Shown one piece after another: positions 46,076 through 56,187 of a DNA stretch of 64,000 bases; position 1 is the stretch's first letter, and each line of letters begins with the position of its first letter. The translations under genes and the position numbers were made by a program. The stretch is from the NCBI RefSeq assembly GCF_021233355.1, contig NZ_CP089507.1:2108001-2172000 (forward strand), in the 5' to 3' direction. The notes under the pieces are model-generated. The model made no database searches. It saw only the letters and a program-made list of their open reading frames with translations, and was not told where the DNA came from. Origin of the DNA: Luteimonas fraxinea (lineage in GTDB: Bacteria; Pseudomonadota; Gammaproteobacteria; Xanthomonadales; Xanthomonadaceae).

Positions 46076-46816
46076 CTATCGCACGCGCGCGCAGACCCAT
46101 GCCTCCACGCGCTGTACGCCGTTGCGTCGGAGCGCAATCGCGGCGGCGTGCAGCGTCGCGCCGGTGGTCATGACGTCGTCGACCAGCACGACGTGTGCAG
46201 GCATTTTGGGCATGCGCTGGACCGCGAACGCATTGCGCAGATTCCGTCGCCGCGCTTTCGCATCGAGCCGCGACTGGGGCGCGGTCGCGCGGACGCGCCG
46301 CAGGAGATCGGTGCGCAGCGGCAGGTCGTGACGTCGCGCCAGCATGCGCGCGAGTTCCAGCGCCTGGTCGTAGCCGCGCGCGCGCAGTCGCGCGGTGTGC
46401 AGGGGGATCGGCACCAGCGCAGCGGGGCGCGCCGCACCTGACGTCGCGCGGGCCAGACAGTCGCCGAGCAGGGCACCGGCGGCGAGATCGCGATGGAACT
46501 TGAAGCGCGGCAGCAGCCGGTCGACGGGGAATCCGTAATCGAATGCGGCGATCACCGTGTCCAGAGGCGGCGGGCGACGCAGGCAGGCGCCGCAGACCGG
46601 ATCGAGCGTGGGCAGCGGCTGCGCGCAGCGCGCGCAGGCATGCGGCATCCAGGGCAGCGCGGCGGTGCAGGCCGGGCAGAGATCGCGGCCCGCTGCGCCG
46701 GGCTCGCGACACACCAGACAGCGGCCGGGCAGCGCGGTATGCAGCAGGCTGCGAAGCCAGTGACGCCAACGCCCGTCAACCGGGCCGGGTGGATTCTGGT
46801 TGACAGCGCCGGGCAT
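46076..46816 (-). CDS. ComF family phosphoribosyltransferase-like protein
   Basis: A 246-residue protein of the ComF/GntX group linked to competence and DNA uptake. The N-terminus carries a double zinc ribbon (CLVC, CPAC, CARC, CGAC). The phosphoribosyltransferase-like domain includes LVPIPLHTARLRARGYDQALELAR, RRNLRNAF and the PRPP loop HVVLVDDVMTTGATL. It converges on the GAF-EAL gene with a 3-bp gap and is divergent from bioB with only 49 bp between starts. Confidence 0.9.
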   Translation of the reverse strand: MPGAVNQNPPGPVDGRWRHWLRSLLHTALPGRCLVCREPGAAGRDLCPACTAALPWMPHACARCAQPLPTLDPVCGACLRRPPPLDTVIAAFDYGFPVDRLLPRFKFHRDLAAGALLGDCLARATSGAARPAALVPIPLHTARLRARGYDQALELARMLARRHDLPLRTDLLRRVRATAPQSRLDAKARRRNLRNAFAVQRMPKMPAHVVLVDDVMTTGATLHAAAIALRRNGVQRVEAWVCARVR

Positions 46817-46865
46817 GCTTTCCAGACTGCCGGGCTTGTCCCGCCGTCACCGTCGGTAGATCGCC

Positions 46866-47942
46866 ATGTCCGTTGTCAGCCACGCCCGCGAAGCCGCCGG
46901 CCAGCCCATTCCCCTTCGTCACGACTGGTCGCGCAGCGAGATCGAAGCGCTGTTCGCGCTGCCGATGCCCGAACTGCTGTTCCGCGCCGCCAGCGTCCAC
47001 CGCCAGCATTTCGATCCGGCCGAGGTCCAGGTCAGCACGCTGCTGTCGGTCAAGACCGGCGGTTGCCCCGAGGACTGCAGCTACTGCCCGCAGGCGCAGC
47101 GCTATCACACCGGCGTGCAGGCGACGAAGCTGATGGAGACCGACGCGGTGCTGGAGAATGCCCGTCAGGCCAAGGCCGCCGGCGCCACGCGCTTCTGCAT
47201 GGGCGCCGCCTGGCGCTCACCCAAGGATCGCGATGTGCCGAAGGTCGCGGCGATGATCCGCGAGGTGAAGGCGCTGGGTCTGGAGACCTGCGCGACGCTC
47301 GGCATGCTGACCGGCGACCAGGCGCGCGCGCTGAAGGACGCGGGCCTCGACTACTACAACCACAATCTCGATACGGATCCCGAGTTCTACGACTCGATCA
47401 TCCAGACCCGCGAGATCCAGGATCGCCTGACCACGCTCGAGCACGTGCGCGATGCGGGCCTCAAGACCTGCTGCGGCGGCATCGTCGGCATGGGCGAGAC
47501 CGGGCGCCAGCGCGCCGGCCTGCTGCGCACGCTGGCGAATCTGCCCTCGCATCCGGACTCGGTGCCGATCAATCGTCTGGTGCAGGTCGAAGGCACGCCG
47601 CTGCACGGCACCGCGGAAATCGACCCTTTCGATTTCGTCCGCACGATCGCGGTCGCACGCATCCTGATGCCGCGTTCGATGGTGCGGTTGTCGGCCGGCC
47701 GTCAGGACATGAGCGACGAGCTGCAGGCGATGTGTTTCCTCGCCGGCGCCAACTCGATCTTCTACGGCGAGCAGCTGCTGACCACCGGCAATCCGGATAC
47801 CGAGCGCGACATGGCGCTGTTCGCGCGTCTGGGCCTGCGGCCGATGCAGGTGCATGTGGACGCCGAGCATCACGATCACCCCGGCACCGCCCACGTCGAC
47901 ATCATCGAACTGCCGCAGCACCCGCGGAGCTTCGCCGCATGA
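46866..47942 (+). CDS. bioB: Biotin synthase
   Basis: A 358-residue radical-SAM enzyme that inserts sulfur into dethiobiotin. The cluster motif is [16 protein letters not shown] with Cys67, Cys71 and Cys74. Other conserved blocks are [75 protein letters not shown] (the [2Fe-2S] arginine) and [12 protein letters not shown]. It is the first gene of a compact biotin operon. No BirA-type operator palindrome was seen in the 49-bp gap upstream. Confidence 0.98.
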   Translation: MSVVSHAREAAGQPIPLRHDWSRSEIEALFALPMPELLFRAASVHRQHFDPAEVQVSTLLSVKTGGCPEDCSYCPQAQRYHTGVQATKLMETDAVLENARQAKAAGATRFCMGAAWRSPKDRDVPKVAAMIREVKALGLETCATLGMLTGDQARALKDAGLDYYNHNLDTDPEFYDSIIQTREIQDRLTTLEHVRDAGLKTCCGGIVGMGETGRQRAGLLRTLANLPSHPDSVPINRLVQVEGTPLHGTAEIDPFDFVRTIAVARILMPRSMVRLSAGRQDMSDELQAMCFLAGANSIFYGEQLLTTGNPDTERDMALFARLGLRPMQVHVDAEHHDHPGTAHVDIIELPQHPRSFAA

Positions 47943-48301
47943 TTCCGTGGTTCGCCTGGGCCTATCTGGTGCTGCTGGCGCTGGTGGGCCTGAGCGGATT
48001 CGCGCTTGCGCTGCGCGCGGGCGAAGCGAAGGTGCCAGCGGTTCTCCGGCTCGGTGCAGTTGCAGTGCTTGCGTGGGGCGTTCTGCTCTACTTCCGCGAT
48101 GCAGGCGTGCACTTCGGCTTCGCCGGATTGTTGTTCGTCTCGGTACTGGCACTCGCGCAGAAGAGCGTTGCCGATGCGCGCCAAGCCGAGCAGATGCAGC
48201 TCGATCGCCCAGCTCGCATCGGTGTGGCGATCAACGGACTGGTGCTTCTGCCTGCGATCGCAATGGGCGCACTGGCGATCTGGGCCGGCCGTGGCGCCTG
48301 A
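47939..48301 (+). CDS. Small membrane protein within the biotin operon
   Basis: A 120-residue protein with four predicted transmembrane helices ([78 protein letters not shown]). No family is recognised. Its ATG overlaps the bioB stop (ATGA, 47939-47942) and its 3' end overlaps bioF by 11 bp, so it is locked into the operon. A supporting role in biotin or precursor handling is possible, but there is no direct evidence. Confidence 0.75.
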   Translation: MIPWFAWAYLVLLALVGLSGFALALRAGEAKVPAVLRLGAVAVLAWGVLLYFRDAGVHFGFAGLLFVSVLALAQKSVADARQAEQMQLDRPARIGVAINGLVLLPAIAMGALAIWAGRGA

Positions 48302-49526
48302 GCGGCCCGATCTGCGCACGCGTGCGCGCAACGCACGCGATGCCCGTACGCAGGCGCAGGCGCGTCGCGTCCGGCGCACGGTCGCGCGTCGCGACGGCAT
48401 GCGCTGCGAAGTGCTCGACGCCGGCCGCGACGCGCGCTGGCTGCTGAACTTCTGCGGCAACGATTACCTCGGCCTCGCTTCGCACTACCAGGTGTCCGGC
48501 GCGCTGCAGGATGCTGCGGCCTTGCACGGCGCCGGCAGTGGCGGCTCGCATCTGGTCAGCGGCCATCACGCCCTGCACGACGCATTGGAACGCGAGATCG
48601 CAGACTGGCTGCAGGTGCCCGCCGCGTTGCTGTTCGGCAGCGGTTTCGCTGCGAATCTCGCGGTGCTGCAAGGACTGCTCGGCGAAGGCGATGCCTGCGT
48701 GCAGGACCGCTTGAACCACGCCAGCCTGATCGATGCCGCGCGGCTCGCCGGCTGTCGTCTGCGCCGCTATCCGCATGCCGATGCACAGGGTGCGTTGCGC
48801 CAGCTGCGCACCGTGCCCGACGGCGCCGCGGTGCTCGCGACCGACGGTGTCTTCAGCATGGACGGTGATGTCGCGCCGCTGCGCGAACTGGCGATCGTCG
48901 CGCGCGTGCAGCAGGCGCTGCTGTACGTCGACGATGCACACGGTGTGGGCGTGCTCGGTCCCGACGGCCGCGGCAGCGTCGCCGATGCGCGGCTCGACAT
49001 CGACGCGGTGCCGCTACAGCTGGTCACGCTGGGCAAGGCGCTCGGCGGTTGCGGTGCGGTGCTGGCGGGCGATGCCGATCTGATCGGCCATCTCGCCGAG
49101 ACCGCGCGTCCCTACGTCTACACGACCGCGCTGCCACCTGCGATCGCCGGCGCCGCGCTAGCCGCGGTGCGGATCGCGCGTCAGGAACACTGGCGCCGCG
49201 AACGGTTGACCGCACTGGTGCAACGCTTCCGCGTTCGCGCGCAGCGTCGTGGTCTCGATCTGATGCCGTCCGACACGCCGATCCAGCCGCTGCGCTGCGG
49301 CGACAACGCAACGGCGCTGGCACTGTCACGCGCGCTGGACGCGGCCGGGTTCTGGGTCGTTGCCATCCGCCCGCCCACCGTGCCGGAAGGCCAGGCACGC
49401 CTGCGCGTCACGCTCAGCGCCGCGCATGCCGATGCCGACGTCGATGCGCTGGTCGATGCACTCGCCGCCGCGCGCGATGCATTGCCGCAGGCATCTGCAG
49501 CCGCACCCGCCGTCTCGACACCATGA
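48291..49526 (+). CDS. bioF: 8-amino-7-oxononanoate synthase
   Basis: A 411-residue PLP enzyme that joins pimeloyl-ACP or -CoA and alanine. Motifs are [76 protein letters not shown] with the PLP lysine, and [10 protein letters not shown]. The GTG start at 48291 gives the usual length and an 11-bp overlap with the small membrane protein gene. An Ala/Pro C-terminal tail extends slightly beyond typical BioF. Confidence 0.95.
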   Translation: MAPERPDLRTRARNARDARTQAQARRVRRTVARRDGMRCEVLDAGRDARWLLNFCGNDYLGLASHYQVSGALQDAAALHGAGSGGSHLVSGHHALHDALEREIADWLQVPAALLFGSGFAANLAVLQGLLGEGDACVQDRLNHASLIDAARLAGCRLRRYPHADAQGALRQLRTVPDGAAVLATDGVFSMDGDVAPLRELAIVARVQQALLYVDDAHGVGVLGPDGRGSVADARLDIDAVPLQLVTLGKALGGCGAVLAGDADLIGHLAETARPYVYTTALPPAIAGAALAAVRIARQEHWRRERLTALVQRFRVRAQRRGLDLMPSDTPIQPLRCGDNATALALSRALDAAGFWVVAIRPPTVPEGQARLRVTLSAAHADADVDALVDALAAARDALPQASAAAPAVSTP

Positions 49527-50527
49527 TCGATCCGCAACACGACGCCCGCCGCGCATTGTTCGCGGTCGGGATCGCACTCGCATCCGCGTTGTTCTTCACC
49601 ATGACGTATGTGCTGAACCGCGCCAGCGCGAGCGGCGGTGGCCACTGGGCGTGGACGGCGTGCCTGCGCTACTTCATCACCCTGCCGCTGTTGCTGCCGC
49701 TGATGCCGTTGCAGGGCGGTGCGAAGCCGGTGCTGCGCGCGATCGCCGCGCATCCCTGGGGGTGGCTGCGCTGCAGTGCGATCGGCTTCCTGCTGTTCTA
49801 CTGCATGCTCTCGTTCGCGGCGTCTAGCGGGCCGGCGTGGCTGGTCGCCGGCAGTTTCCAGTTCACGGTGATCGCCGGCATGCTGTGCGCGCCGCTGCTG
49901 TATCGCGATGCGCGCCGCCGCGTGCCGCCTGCCGCACTCGGCATCGCCGCAGCGATCCTCGTCGGCGTCCTGCTGATGCAGTTCGGTCACGGGAGCCCCG
50001 GGCTCGATCGTGCGGGCTGGATCGCATTGCTCTGCGTGCTGACCGCGGCGGTCGCGTATCCGCTCGGCAATCGGTTGTTGCTGCTGCATCTCGAACGCAC
50101 CGGCGAGGACCTCAACGCCACCCAGCGCGTGTTCGGCCTCACGCTCGCCAGCCAGCCGCTGTGGCTGCTGGTCGCGGCGTTCGCCTGGCATGAGGCCGGC
50201 ACACCGTCGATGTCGCAGGTGTGGCTGGCCGCAGGCGTGGCGCTGAGCGCGGGCGTGATCGCGACCATCCTGTTCTTCCAGGCGACCGGCATGGTCCGCC
50301 ACAACCCGGTCGCGCTGGGCGCCGCCGAGGCGATGCAGGCGGCCGAGTTGCTGTTCGCGGCGTTCCTCGGTGCGCTGTTCCTGCAGGAGGCGTGGCCGCA
50401 GGGCCGCGCATTGATCGGCGCGGTGGTGGTGACGCTGGGCATCGTGGCGTTCGCGATCGTCGTCGCACGTCCCGCGGCCGGCAGCGCGCGTCGAACGAAG
50501 GCGTTGCGTGGAGACAAGGGCGCATGA
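49523..50527 (+). CDS. EmrE/DMT superfamily transporter in the biotin operon
   Basis: A 334-residue inner-membrane protein with ten hydrophobic helices in two halves, as in EamA/DMT carriers. The first half reads [41 protein letters not shown], matching multidrug-resistance EmrE-type (PF13536-like) proteins. The second half includes [32 protein letters not shown]. It overlaps bioF (ATGA) and bioH by 4 bp each, so expression with biotin genes is certain in practice. A substrate among biotin, a precursor or a by-product is inferred from position only. Confidence 0.85.
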   Translation: MIDPQHDARRALFAVGIALASALFFTMTYVLNRASASGGGHWAWTACLRYFITLPLLLPLMPLQGGAKPVLRAIAAHPWGWLRCSAIGFLLFYCMLSFAASSGPAWLVAGSFQFTVIAGMLCAPLLYRDARRRVPPAALGIAAAILVGVLLMQFGHGSPGLDRAGWIALLCVLTAAVAYPLGNRLLLLHLERTGEDLNATQRVFGLTLASQPLWLLVAAFAWHEAGTPSMSQVWLAAGVALSAGVIATILFFQATGMVRHNPVALGAAEAMQAAELLFAAFLGALFLQEAWPQGRALIGAVVVTLGIVAFAIVVARPAAGSARRTKALRGDKGA

Positions 50528-51312
50528 ACACATTGGACAATCCGCACGGCCTGCACATCGAAGTGGCCGGCACGGGCGCACCGCTGGTGCTGCTGCACGG
50601 CTGGGCGATGCATGGCGGCGTGTTCGCTGCATTGCGTGAGCGCCTCGAGTCGCAGCGCACGCTGTATCTCGTCGACCTGCCGGGCCACGGCCTGAGCCGC
50701 GACAGCACCTTGCCGCTGGCGATCGATCCCGTCGTCGATGCACTGGTCGATGTGCTACCACCCGCACCGTGGCTCGGCTGGTCGCTCGGTGGTCTGATCG
50801 CATTGCAGGCCGCCGCGCTGCATCCCGATCGCGTGCCCGCGCTGGTGATGCTGTGCGCGAGCCCGCGTTTCGTGCGCGGCACCGACTGGACGCATGGCAT
50901 GTCGCCGGAGATCTTCCGCGATTTCGCGAAGGGTCTGCGCAGCGACTACCGCGGCACGCTGGACCGCTTCATCGCGCTGGAGGCGTTCGGTTCCGACGAT
51001 GCGCGCAGCGAACTGCGCGCGCTGCGCGCCGAAGTGTTCGCGCGCGGCGAGCCGGCTGCGCATGTGCTCGCCGATGGTCTCGGCCTGCTGGAAAAATCCG
51101 ATCTGCGCGCACATCTGCCCGCGTTGGTGGTGCCCAGCCTGTGGATGTCCGGCCGTCGCGACCGCCTCGTCGATCCACGCGCGATGGACGCCGCGGCCGC
51201 ACTCGCAAACGGCGCCGTCGCCCACACCGTCGCGCATGCCGGGCACGCGCCATTCCTGACCCACGCCGACGCGGTCGCCGCGCGGCTGCTCGAGTTTCTC
51301 AACGCACCATGA
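50524..51312 (+). CDS. bioH: Pimeloyl-ACP methyl ester carboxylesterase
   Basis: A 262-residue alpha/beta hydrolase that removes the methyl group from pimeloyl-ACP methyl ester. The nucleophile elbow is GWSLGG with Ser87; the oxyanion region is LVLLHGWAMHGGVF; the acid is Asp in MSGRRDRLVDP; and the catalytic His is in HAGHAPF. Its length and the adjacent bioC identify it over generic hydrolases. It overlaps both neighbours by 4 bp. Confidence 0.95.
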   Translation: MNTLDNPHGLHIEVAGTGAPLVLLHGWAMHGGVFAALRERLESQRTLYLVDLPGHGLSRDSTLPLAIDPVVDALVDVLPPAPWLGWSLGGLIALQAAALHPDRVPALVMLCASPRFVRGTDWTHGMSPEIFRDFAKGLRSDYRGTLDRFIALEAFGSDDARSELRALRAEVFARGEPAAHVLADGLGLLEKSDLRAHLPALVVPSLWMSGRRDRLVDPRAMDAAAALANGAVAHTVAHAGHAPFLTHADAVAARLLEFLNAP

Positions 51313-52211
51313 AACCGATTTTCGATCCCCGCCAGGTCCGCCGCGCGTTCTCGCGCGCATCGACGAGTTATGCCGGCGCCGCCGCCCTGCAACGCGGCGT
51401 GGAAGCGCAGTTGCTCGAATCGCTGGAGTATCTCGACGACCGCGTGCCGGGCGTCGTGCTCGATGTCGGAAGTGGTCCGGCGCATGCCGCGCTGGCGATG
51501 CGGCAGCGTTGGCCGAAGTCGCGCATCGTCGCGGTCGATCTCTCCCTGTCGATGCTGCAGCAGGCGCCGGTGCGCACCGGTTGGCGCGATCGTCTTGGCC
51601 TGCAGAAGCCCGTCGACCGCGTGTGCGCCGATCTGCGCCTGCTGCCGTTCGCCGACAACAGCGTCGACGTGCTGTTCTCCAATCTGTGCCTGCAGTGGGT
51701 GGAAGACCTGCCGTCGACGTTCGCGGGCTTCCGTCGCGTGCTCAAGCCGGACGGCCTTCTGCTGGTGTCGACGTTCGGGCCGCAGACGCTGATCGAACTG
51801 CGCGAGTCCTTCGGCGTCGCCGACGCGCAGCCGCACGTCAGCCCGTTCGCCTCGATCGCAGAATTCGGCGACGCGCTGATGCGCGCGGGCTTCCGCAATC
51901 CCGTCGTCGACCGCGATGTCGCCGTGCACTGGCATCCGGACATGACCGCGCTGATGCGCGAGCAGCGTGCGATCGGTGCGACCAACGCGCTCGCCGAACG
52001 GCGTCGCGCGCTGACGGGGCGCGCGCGCTTCGCTGCCGCCGCGTCGCACTACGAACAGTTCCGCACGGCCGAGGGCCTGCCGGCCAGCTGGGAGTGGATC
52101 ACCGCGATGGCGTGGTCGCCGCCGCACGGTGCGCCGATCCGCGAAGGCGCGGAAGAACTGGCGCGCTTCGATGCGGCGGCGATTCCGGTGCGGCGACGCA
52201 AGACCGACTGA
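51309..52211 (+). CDS. bioC: Malonyl-ACP O-methyltransferase
   Basis: A 300-residue SAM-dependent methyltransferase that disguises malonyl-ACP for chain extension to pimelate. It begins with the BioC signature DPRQVRRAFSRASTSYAGAAALQRGV. Motif I is VVLDVGSGPAH, followed by IVAVDLSLSML, DLRLLPFADNSVDVLFSNLCLQWVEDL and FRRVLKPDGLLLVSTFGPQTLIELRESF. It is the last gene of the operon; a hairpin follows at 52220. The operon lacks bioA and bioD, which must lie elsewhere. Confidence 0.96.
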   Translation: MKPIFDPRQVRRAFSRASTSYAGAAALQRGVEAQLLESLEYLDDRVPGVVLDVGSGPAHAALAMRQRWPKSRIVAVDLSLSMLQQAPVRTGWRDRLGLQKPVDRVCADLRLLPFADNSVDVLFSNLCLQWVEDLPSTFAGFRRVLKPDGLLLVSTFGPQTLIELRESFGVADAQPHVSPFASIAEFGDALMRAGFRNPVVDRDVAVHWHPDMTALMREQRAIGATNALAERRRALTGRARFAAAASHYEQFRTAEGLPASWEWITAMAWSPPHGAPIREGAEELARFDAAAIPVRRRKTD

Positions 52212-52219
52212 GTCGGCGA

Positions 52220-52249
52220 CCCGCGATCGGCCAGCGGCGCGATCGCGGG
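52220..52249. terminator. Hairpin between convergent bioC and permease genes
   Basis: A 10-bp perfect stem (CCCGCGATCG with CGATCGCGGG) closes a 10-nt loop in the 54-bp gap between two convergent genes. There is no U-run on either strand, so it may act with Rho or only protect 3' ends. Confidence 0.45.
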
Positions 52250-52265
52250 ACCCCGGCGTGAGGCG

Positions 52266-53705
52266 TTATGCCACGCCGCCCTTCGCCAGCACGCTGTTGC
52301 GGCGCGAGTAGATCAGATACACCACGACGCCGAGCACGTTCCACGCCAGGAACCACAGCTGCGTGCGCGACGGCAGGCTCCAGAACAGGTACAGACAGCC
52401 GAGGATCGCGACCGGTCCCACCACCCACGCCAGTGGCGTGCGGAACACGCGCGGACGGTCGGGATCGCGGTGGCGCAAGACCAGCAGACAGACGGCCACC
52501 GCAGTGAACGCGGCCAGCGTGCCGGCATTGGCGAGCGCGGCGATTTCGTCCAGCCGCGCCACACCCGCGAGCGCGGCGACCAGCACCGCGGTGAACAGCG
52601 TGATCGCCACCGGCGTGCCGGTGCGCGGGTTGACCTTCGACAGGCCACGCGGCAGCAGACCATCGCGCGACATGACGAAGAAGATGCGGCTCTGGCCGTA
52701 GAAGAACGCGAGCAGCACGGTGGGAAGCGCGATGATCGCGACCACGCCGATCGCGAGCGCAGCGGTGGGATGGCCCAGCTCGCGCATGATCAGCGCCAGC
52801 GGCTCGGCGCTCTTGCCGAACACCGCAAAGCTCATCGCACCGACCGCAGCCAGCGCGACCAGCATGTAGATGATGGTGCAGCCGACCATCGAGCCGACGA
52901 TGCCGATCGACAGGTCGCGTCCGGGGTTCTTGGTTTCCTCGGCCGCGGTGGAGATCGCATCGAAGCCGTAGAACGCGAAGAAGATGATGGCGGCCGCCGC
53001 CATGACCCCGCGCTCGACGCCATCTGCGCCGAGCGACTTCGAAAAACCGAACGGCATGAAGGGTTCGAGGTTGGCCGCATCGAACGCCGGCAGCGCAACC
53101 GCAATGAACACGCCGAGCGCAATCAGCTTGAATACCACCAGGATCGCGTTGAGCGTGGCGCTCTCGCGCGTGCCCGCGATCAGCAGACCGGCAACCGCGA
53201 ACGTGATGACGATGGCCGGCACGTTGAGCACGCCGCCGGCATGCGGCCCCGCGGCCAGCGCCGCAGGCAGGGTGACGTTCCAGCCGAAGTTCGTCTGCAG
53301 CCATTCGAGAAAGCCGACGAAGTAGCCGGACCACCCGACTGCGACGGTGCTCACCACCAGCGAGTACTCGAGAATCAGGCTCCAGCCCACGACCCAGGCG
53401 ATCGCCTCGCCGAGCACCGCATAGCTGTAGGTGTAGGCGCTGCCGGCCGCCGGTATCATCGTCGACAGCTCGGCGTAGGCCAGCGCGGCGCAGGCGCAGA
53501 CCACGCCCGCGATCATGAAAGACAGCAGCACCGCGGGCCCGGCCTTGTCGGCGCCGACGCCGATCAGCGTGTAGATGCCGGTGCCGACGATGGCGCCGAT
53601 ACCGAGCGCGATCAGGTGCGGCCAGCCGAGCGTGCGGACCAGTCGACGACCCTCCTCATGCTCGGTGATCCGGTTGATGTCCTTGCGTCGCAGCCAAGCC
53701 TGCAT
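52266..53705 (-). CDS. APC-family amino acid permease
   Basis: A 479-residue transporter with 12 or more helices, of the cationic amino-acid transporter type. The first unwound helix reads IALGIGAIVGTGIYTLIG, followed by AGVVCACAALAYAELSTMIPAAGSAYTYSYAVLGEAIAWVVGWSLILEY and AAAIIFFAFYGFDAISTAAEETKNPGRDLSIGI, all family signatures. ATG 53705 (MQAWLRRKDI) is preferred because the longer in-frame extension is disordered and Pro/Arg-rich. The gene is single and convergent with bioC. Confidence 0.92.
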   Translation of the reverse strand: MQAWLRRKDINRITEHEEGRRLVRTLGWPHLIALGIGAIVGTGIYTLIGVGADKAGPAVLLSFMIAGVVCACAALAYAELSTMIPAAGSAYTYSYAVLGEAIAWVVGWSLILEYSLVVSTVAVGWSGYFVGFLEWLQTNFGWNVTLPAALAAGPHAGGVLNVPAIVITFAVAGLLIAGTRESATLNAILVVFKLIALGVFIAVALPAFDAANLEPFMPFGFSKSLGADGVERGVMAAAAIIFFAFYGFDAISTAAEETKNPGRDLSIGIVGSMVGCTIIYMLVALAAVGAMSFAVFGKSAEPLALIMRELGHPTAALAIGVVAIIALPTVLLAFFYGQSRIFFVMSRDGLLPRGLSKVNPRTGTPVAITLFTAVLVAALAGVARLDEIAALANAGTLAAFTAVAVCLLVLRHRDPDRPRVFRTPLAWVVGPVAILGCLYLFWSLPSRTQLWFLAWNVLGVVVYLIYSRRNSVLAKGGVA

Positions 53706-53928
53706 GTCGATCAACCGGTCGAGGTGAGGCGCGTAGTCTGTGCCATCGCCGGGGGCTTGGCGAGATGCGGCGCGGCAGACCGGAGGCGCGGATTTCCCCG
53801 GGCGCGCCATCCGCCACTGGCATCAGAACTGGAGATCGCGCCCCGCCTGGACCGGGTACGCGGCTGCACGAGTGGATGGAAGCGGGGGCAGGCTGGATCG
53901 TGGCGGCCGAGACGTGGAGTCGCGTCAA

Positions 53929-54831
53929 TCAATCCGCAGCACTCAACGCCACCCATAGTCTCTCCGCCTCTGCCCCGAGCTGCGCGCGATTGCGGAACAG
54001 GCAGATATCGACTGGAATCGCGTGGACTGTTTTCGATGAGGCCTCGACCAGTGCACCGGTGTGCAGATCCTCTTCGACCAGCGTGCGTGGCAGCCAGGCG
54101 ATGCCATCGCCTGCTTTGCACATCTGCCGCAACGTCGCCGCGAGATCGGACGTGAACTTCACCGCGAACCGCGACCGTAACGACGCGAGTTGCGCGTCAC
54201 TGGCCAGGATGCGCCCGAGTCCGGAATCATCGCTGTAGGACAGCACCGGAATGGCCTTGCCCGTGGCGCGCAGCTTCCAGATCGGACGGCCTGTCGCATC
54301 CGGCGCGCTGAAGGGCTGCAGGACATCGCGGCCGACAACGACGGATGTGAAACGTGTCGAGTCGAGCAGCAACCGCATGCGCGGGTGATGGTGGCAGAGC
54401 ATGAACTGCGCGCCGTCCTCGAGCATGAGGCGTTCGCTGGCGCGCAGCGTGTCCGATACCAGCTGGAACGCGCCCAGTCGCGGGTCGTGATGCGCCTTGT
54501 GGATCCACGACGGAAAGAAGGTGAAAGACAGCGCGTGGGTCGAGATGAAGACCAGCGGCGGCCGGCGCAGGCCTGCGATATCCAGTGCTTCGTTGCGTGC
54601 CGCATGGATCGAACGCGAGAGCGCACCCGCGCGTTCGCGGAACGCCATACCGGCTGGTGTGAGGTGCACGCCCTGTCGCGACCGTTCGAACAAAGGGGTG
54701 CCCACCCCCGCTTCCAACGAACGGATGCGACGGCTGAAAGCCGGTTGCGTGAGATGACGGATTTCAGCCGCGCGGCGGAAGTTGAGGGTGTCCGCCAAGG
54801 CGAGGCAGTCTTCGATCCAGTTGAGCTCCAT
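53929..54831 (-). CDS. LysR-family transcriptional regulator
   Basis: A 300-residue regulator. The N-terminal winged helix-turn-helix is MELNWIEDCLALADTLNFRRAAEIRHLTQPAFSRRIRSLEAGVGTPLFERSRQGVHLTPAGMAF. The effector-binding domain follows (SDTLRASERLMLEDGAQFMLCHHH, AGDGIAWLPRTLVEEDL). It is transcribed divergently from tarD across 192 bp containing a T-N11-A site, so it is the likely activator of that gene and of itself as repressor. The effector, perhaps a tartrate-type hydroxyacid, is inferred. Confidence 0.93.
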   Translation of the reverse strand: MELNWIEDCLALADTLNFRRAAEIRHLTQPAFSRRIRSLEAGVGTPLFERSRQGVHLTPAGMAFRERAGALSRSIHAARNEALDIAGLRRPPLVFISTHALSFTFFPSWIHKAHHDPRLGAFQLVSDTLRASERLMLEDGAQFMLCHHHPRMRLLLDSTRFTSVVVGRDVLQPFSAPDATGRPIWKLRATGKAIPVLSYSDDSGLGRILASDAQLASLRSRFAVKFTSDLAATLRQMCKAGDGIAWLPRTLVEEDLHTGALVEASSKTVHAIPVDICLFRNRAQLGAEAERLWVALSAAD

Positions 54832-54842
54832 GATGCCGATTG

Positions 54843-54855
54843 TGCATCAGTGCAA
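54843..54855. promoter_or_regulatory. Candidate LysR-type operator (T-N11-A)
   Basis: TGCATCAGTGCAA holds the inverted repeat TGCA-TCAG-TGCA within a T-N11-A frame, 12 bp from the LysR start codon. A looser inverted pair ATGCCGAT (54833-54840) and ATTGGCAT (54860-54867) surrounds it. Confidence 0.45.
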
Positions 54856-55023
54856 CCGGATTGGCATTGGAAGACCGCTGCATATACCGCCTAGTCTCGA
54901 CCTCGATATAGGGATCGGCATCAAGCGCAGCACTGTTACGCAGGTCCAACGGCGAACCACGCCGACGCTCGCGCCACAGAACCGGTCTTCGAGCCCACCC
55001 CATGCATTTCAACAGGACAGATC

Positions 55024-56187
55024 ATGCGCATCACTGACGTCGTCGAAATCACCAAGCCGATCGCTTCGCCCATCCGCAACGCGTACATCGATTTCAGCAG
55101 GATGACCGCGAGCCTCGTGGCGGTGGTCACCGACCAGGTGCGTGACGGTCGCCGCGTGGTCGGATACGGCTTCAATTCCAACGGACGTTACGGCCAAGGT
55201 GGTCTGATCCGCGAACGTTTCCGCGATCGCATCCTGCATGCCGAGCCCGATTCGCTGCTCGCCGACACTGGCGACAACCTCGATCCCGGCAAGGTCTGGG
55301 CGGCGATGATGTCGAACCAAAAGCCCGGCGGCCACGGCGAGCGCTCGGTCGCCGTCGGCACGCTGGACATGGCGATCTGGGACGCGACCGCCAAGATCGC
55401 CGGCAAGCCGCTGTTCCGTCTGCTCGCCGAGCAGAAGGGTGTCGAGGCCAACCCGCGCGTGTTCGTGTATGCCGCTGGCGGTTACTACTATCCGGGCAAG
55501 GACAACAGTGCGCTGCGCAAGGAAATGCGCAGCTATCTCGACCGCGGCTACACCGTGGTCAAGATGAAGATCGGCGGCGCATCGATCGACGAGGACCGCG
55601 CGCGGATCGAGTCGGTGCTGCAGGAAATCGGCAGTGACGCGCAGCTGGCGGTGGATGCCAACGGTCGTTTCGATCTGGAGACCGGCATCGCCTACGCGAA
55701 GATGCTGCGCGACTATCCGCTGTTCTGGTACGAGGAAGGCGGCGATCCGCTCGACTATGCGTTGCAGGCCGCGCTGTCGGAGTTCTATCCCGGCGCCATG
55801 GCGACCGGCGAAAACCTGTTCTCGCACCAGGACGCGCGCAATCTGCTGCGCTACGGCGGCATGCGTCCGGACCGCGATTACCTGCAGTTCGACTGCGCCC
55901 TGTCCTACGGTCTGGTCGAGTATCTGCGCACGCTGGATGTCCTGGAACAGTTCGGCTGGTCGCCCGCGCGCTGCATTCCGCATGGCGGTCACCAGATGTC
56001 ACTCAACATTGCAGCGGGACTCGGGCTCGGCGGCAACGAGAGCTATCCGGATCTGTTCCAGCCGTATGGCGGCTTTCCGGACGGCGTGCGCGTGCAGGAC
56101 GGCCATATCGTGATGCCGGAACTGCCGGGCATCGGTTTCGAGGGCAAGTCCGACCTCATCCGGGTCATGCGCGAATTGGCCGAATAA
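55024..56187 (+). CDS. tarD: D(-)-tartrate dehydratase (enolase superfamily)
   Basis: A 387-residue Mg-dependent enzyme of the mandelate-racemase group that dehydrates D-tartrate to oxaloacetate. The sequence follows the characterised Bradyrhizobium TarD closely from the start (ITDVVEITKPIASPIRNAYIDF). Catalytic Lys182 lies in VVKMKIGG; metal ligands are Asp211 (VDANGRF), Glu237 (WYEEGGD) and Glu263 (ATGENLF); His320 lies in CIPHGGHQ. An AGGA site precedes ATG 55024. It stands alone opposite the LysR gene; no tartrate transporter is adjacent. One odd point is Gly at position 239, where the homologue I recall has Val. Confidence 0.9.
   Translation: MRITDVVEITKPIASPIRNAYIDFSRMTASLVAVVTDQVRDGRRVVGYGFNSNGRYGQGGLIRERFRDRILHAEPDSLLADTGDNLDPGKVWAAMMSNQKPGGHGERSVAVGTLDMAIWDATAKIAGKPLFRLLAEQKGVEANPRVFVYAAGGYYYPGKDNSALRKEMRSYLDRGYTVVKMKIGGASIDEDRARIESVLQEIGSDAQLAVDANGRFDLETGIAYAKMLRDYPLFWYEEGGDPLDYALQAALSEFYPGAMATGENLFSHQDARNLLRYGGMRPDRDYLQFDCALSYGLVEYLRTLDVLEQFGWSPARCIPHGGHQMSLNIAAGLGLGGNESYPDLFQPYGGFPDGVRVQDGHIVMPELPGIGFEGKSDLIRVMRELAE

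Noticed and set aside
46817..46865. BirA operator in the comF-bioB gap
   Set aside because: No TTGTAAACC-type inverted repeat is present in these 49 bp.
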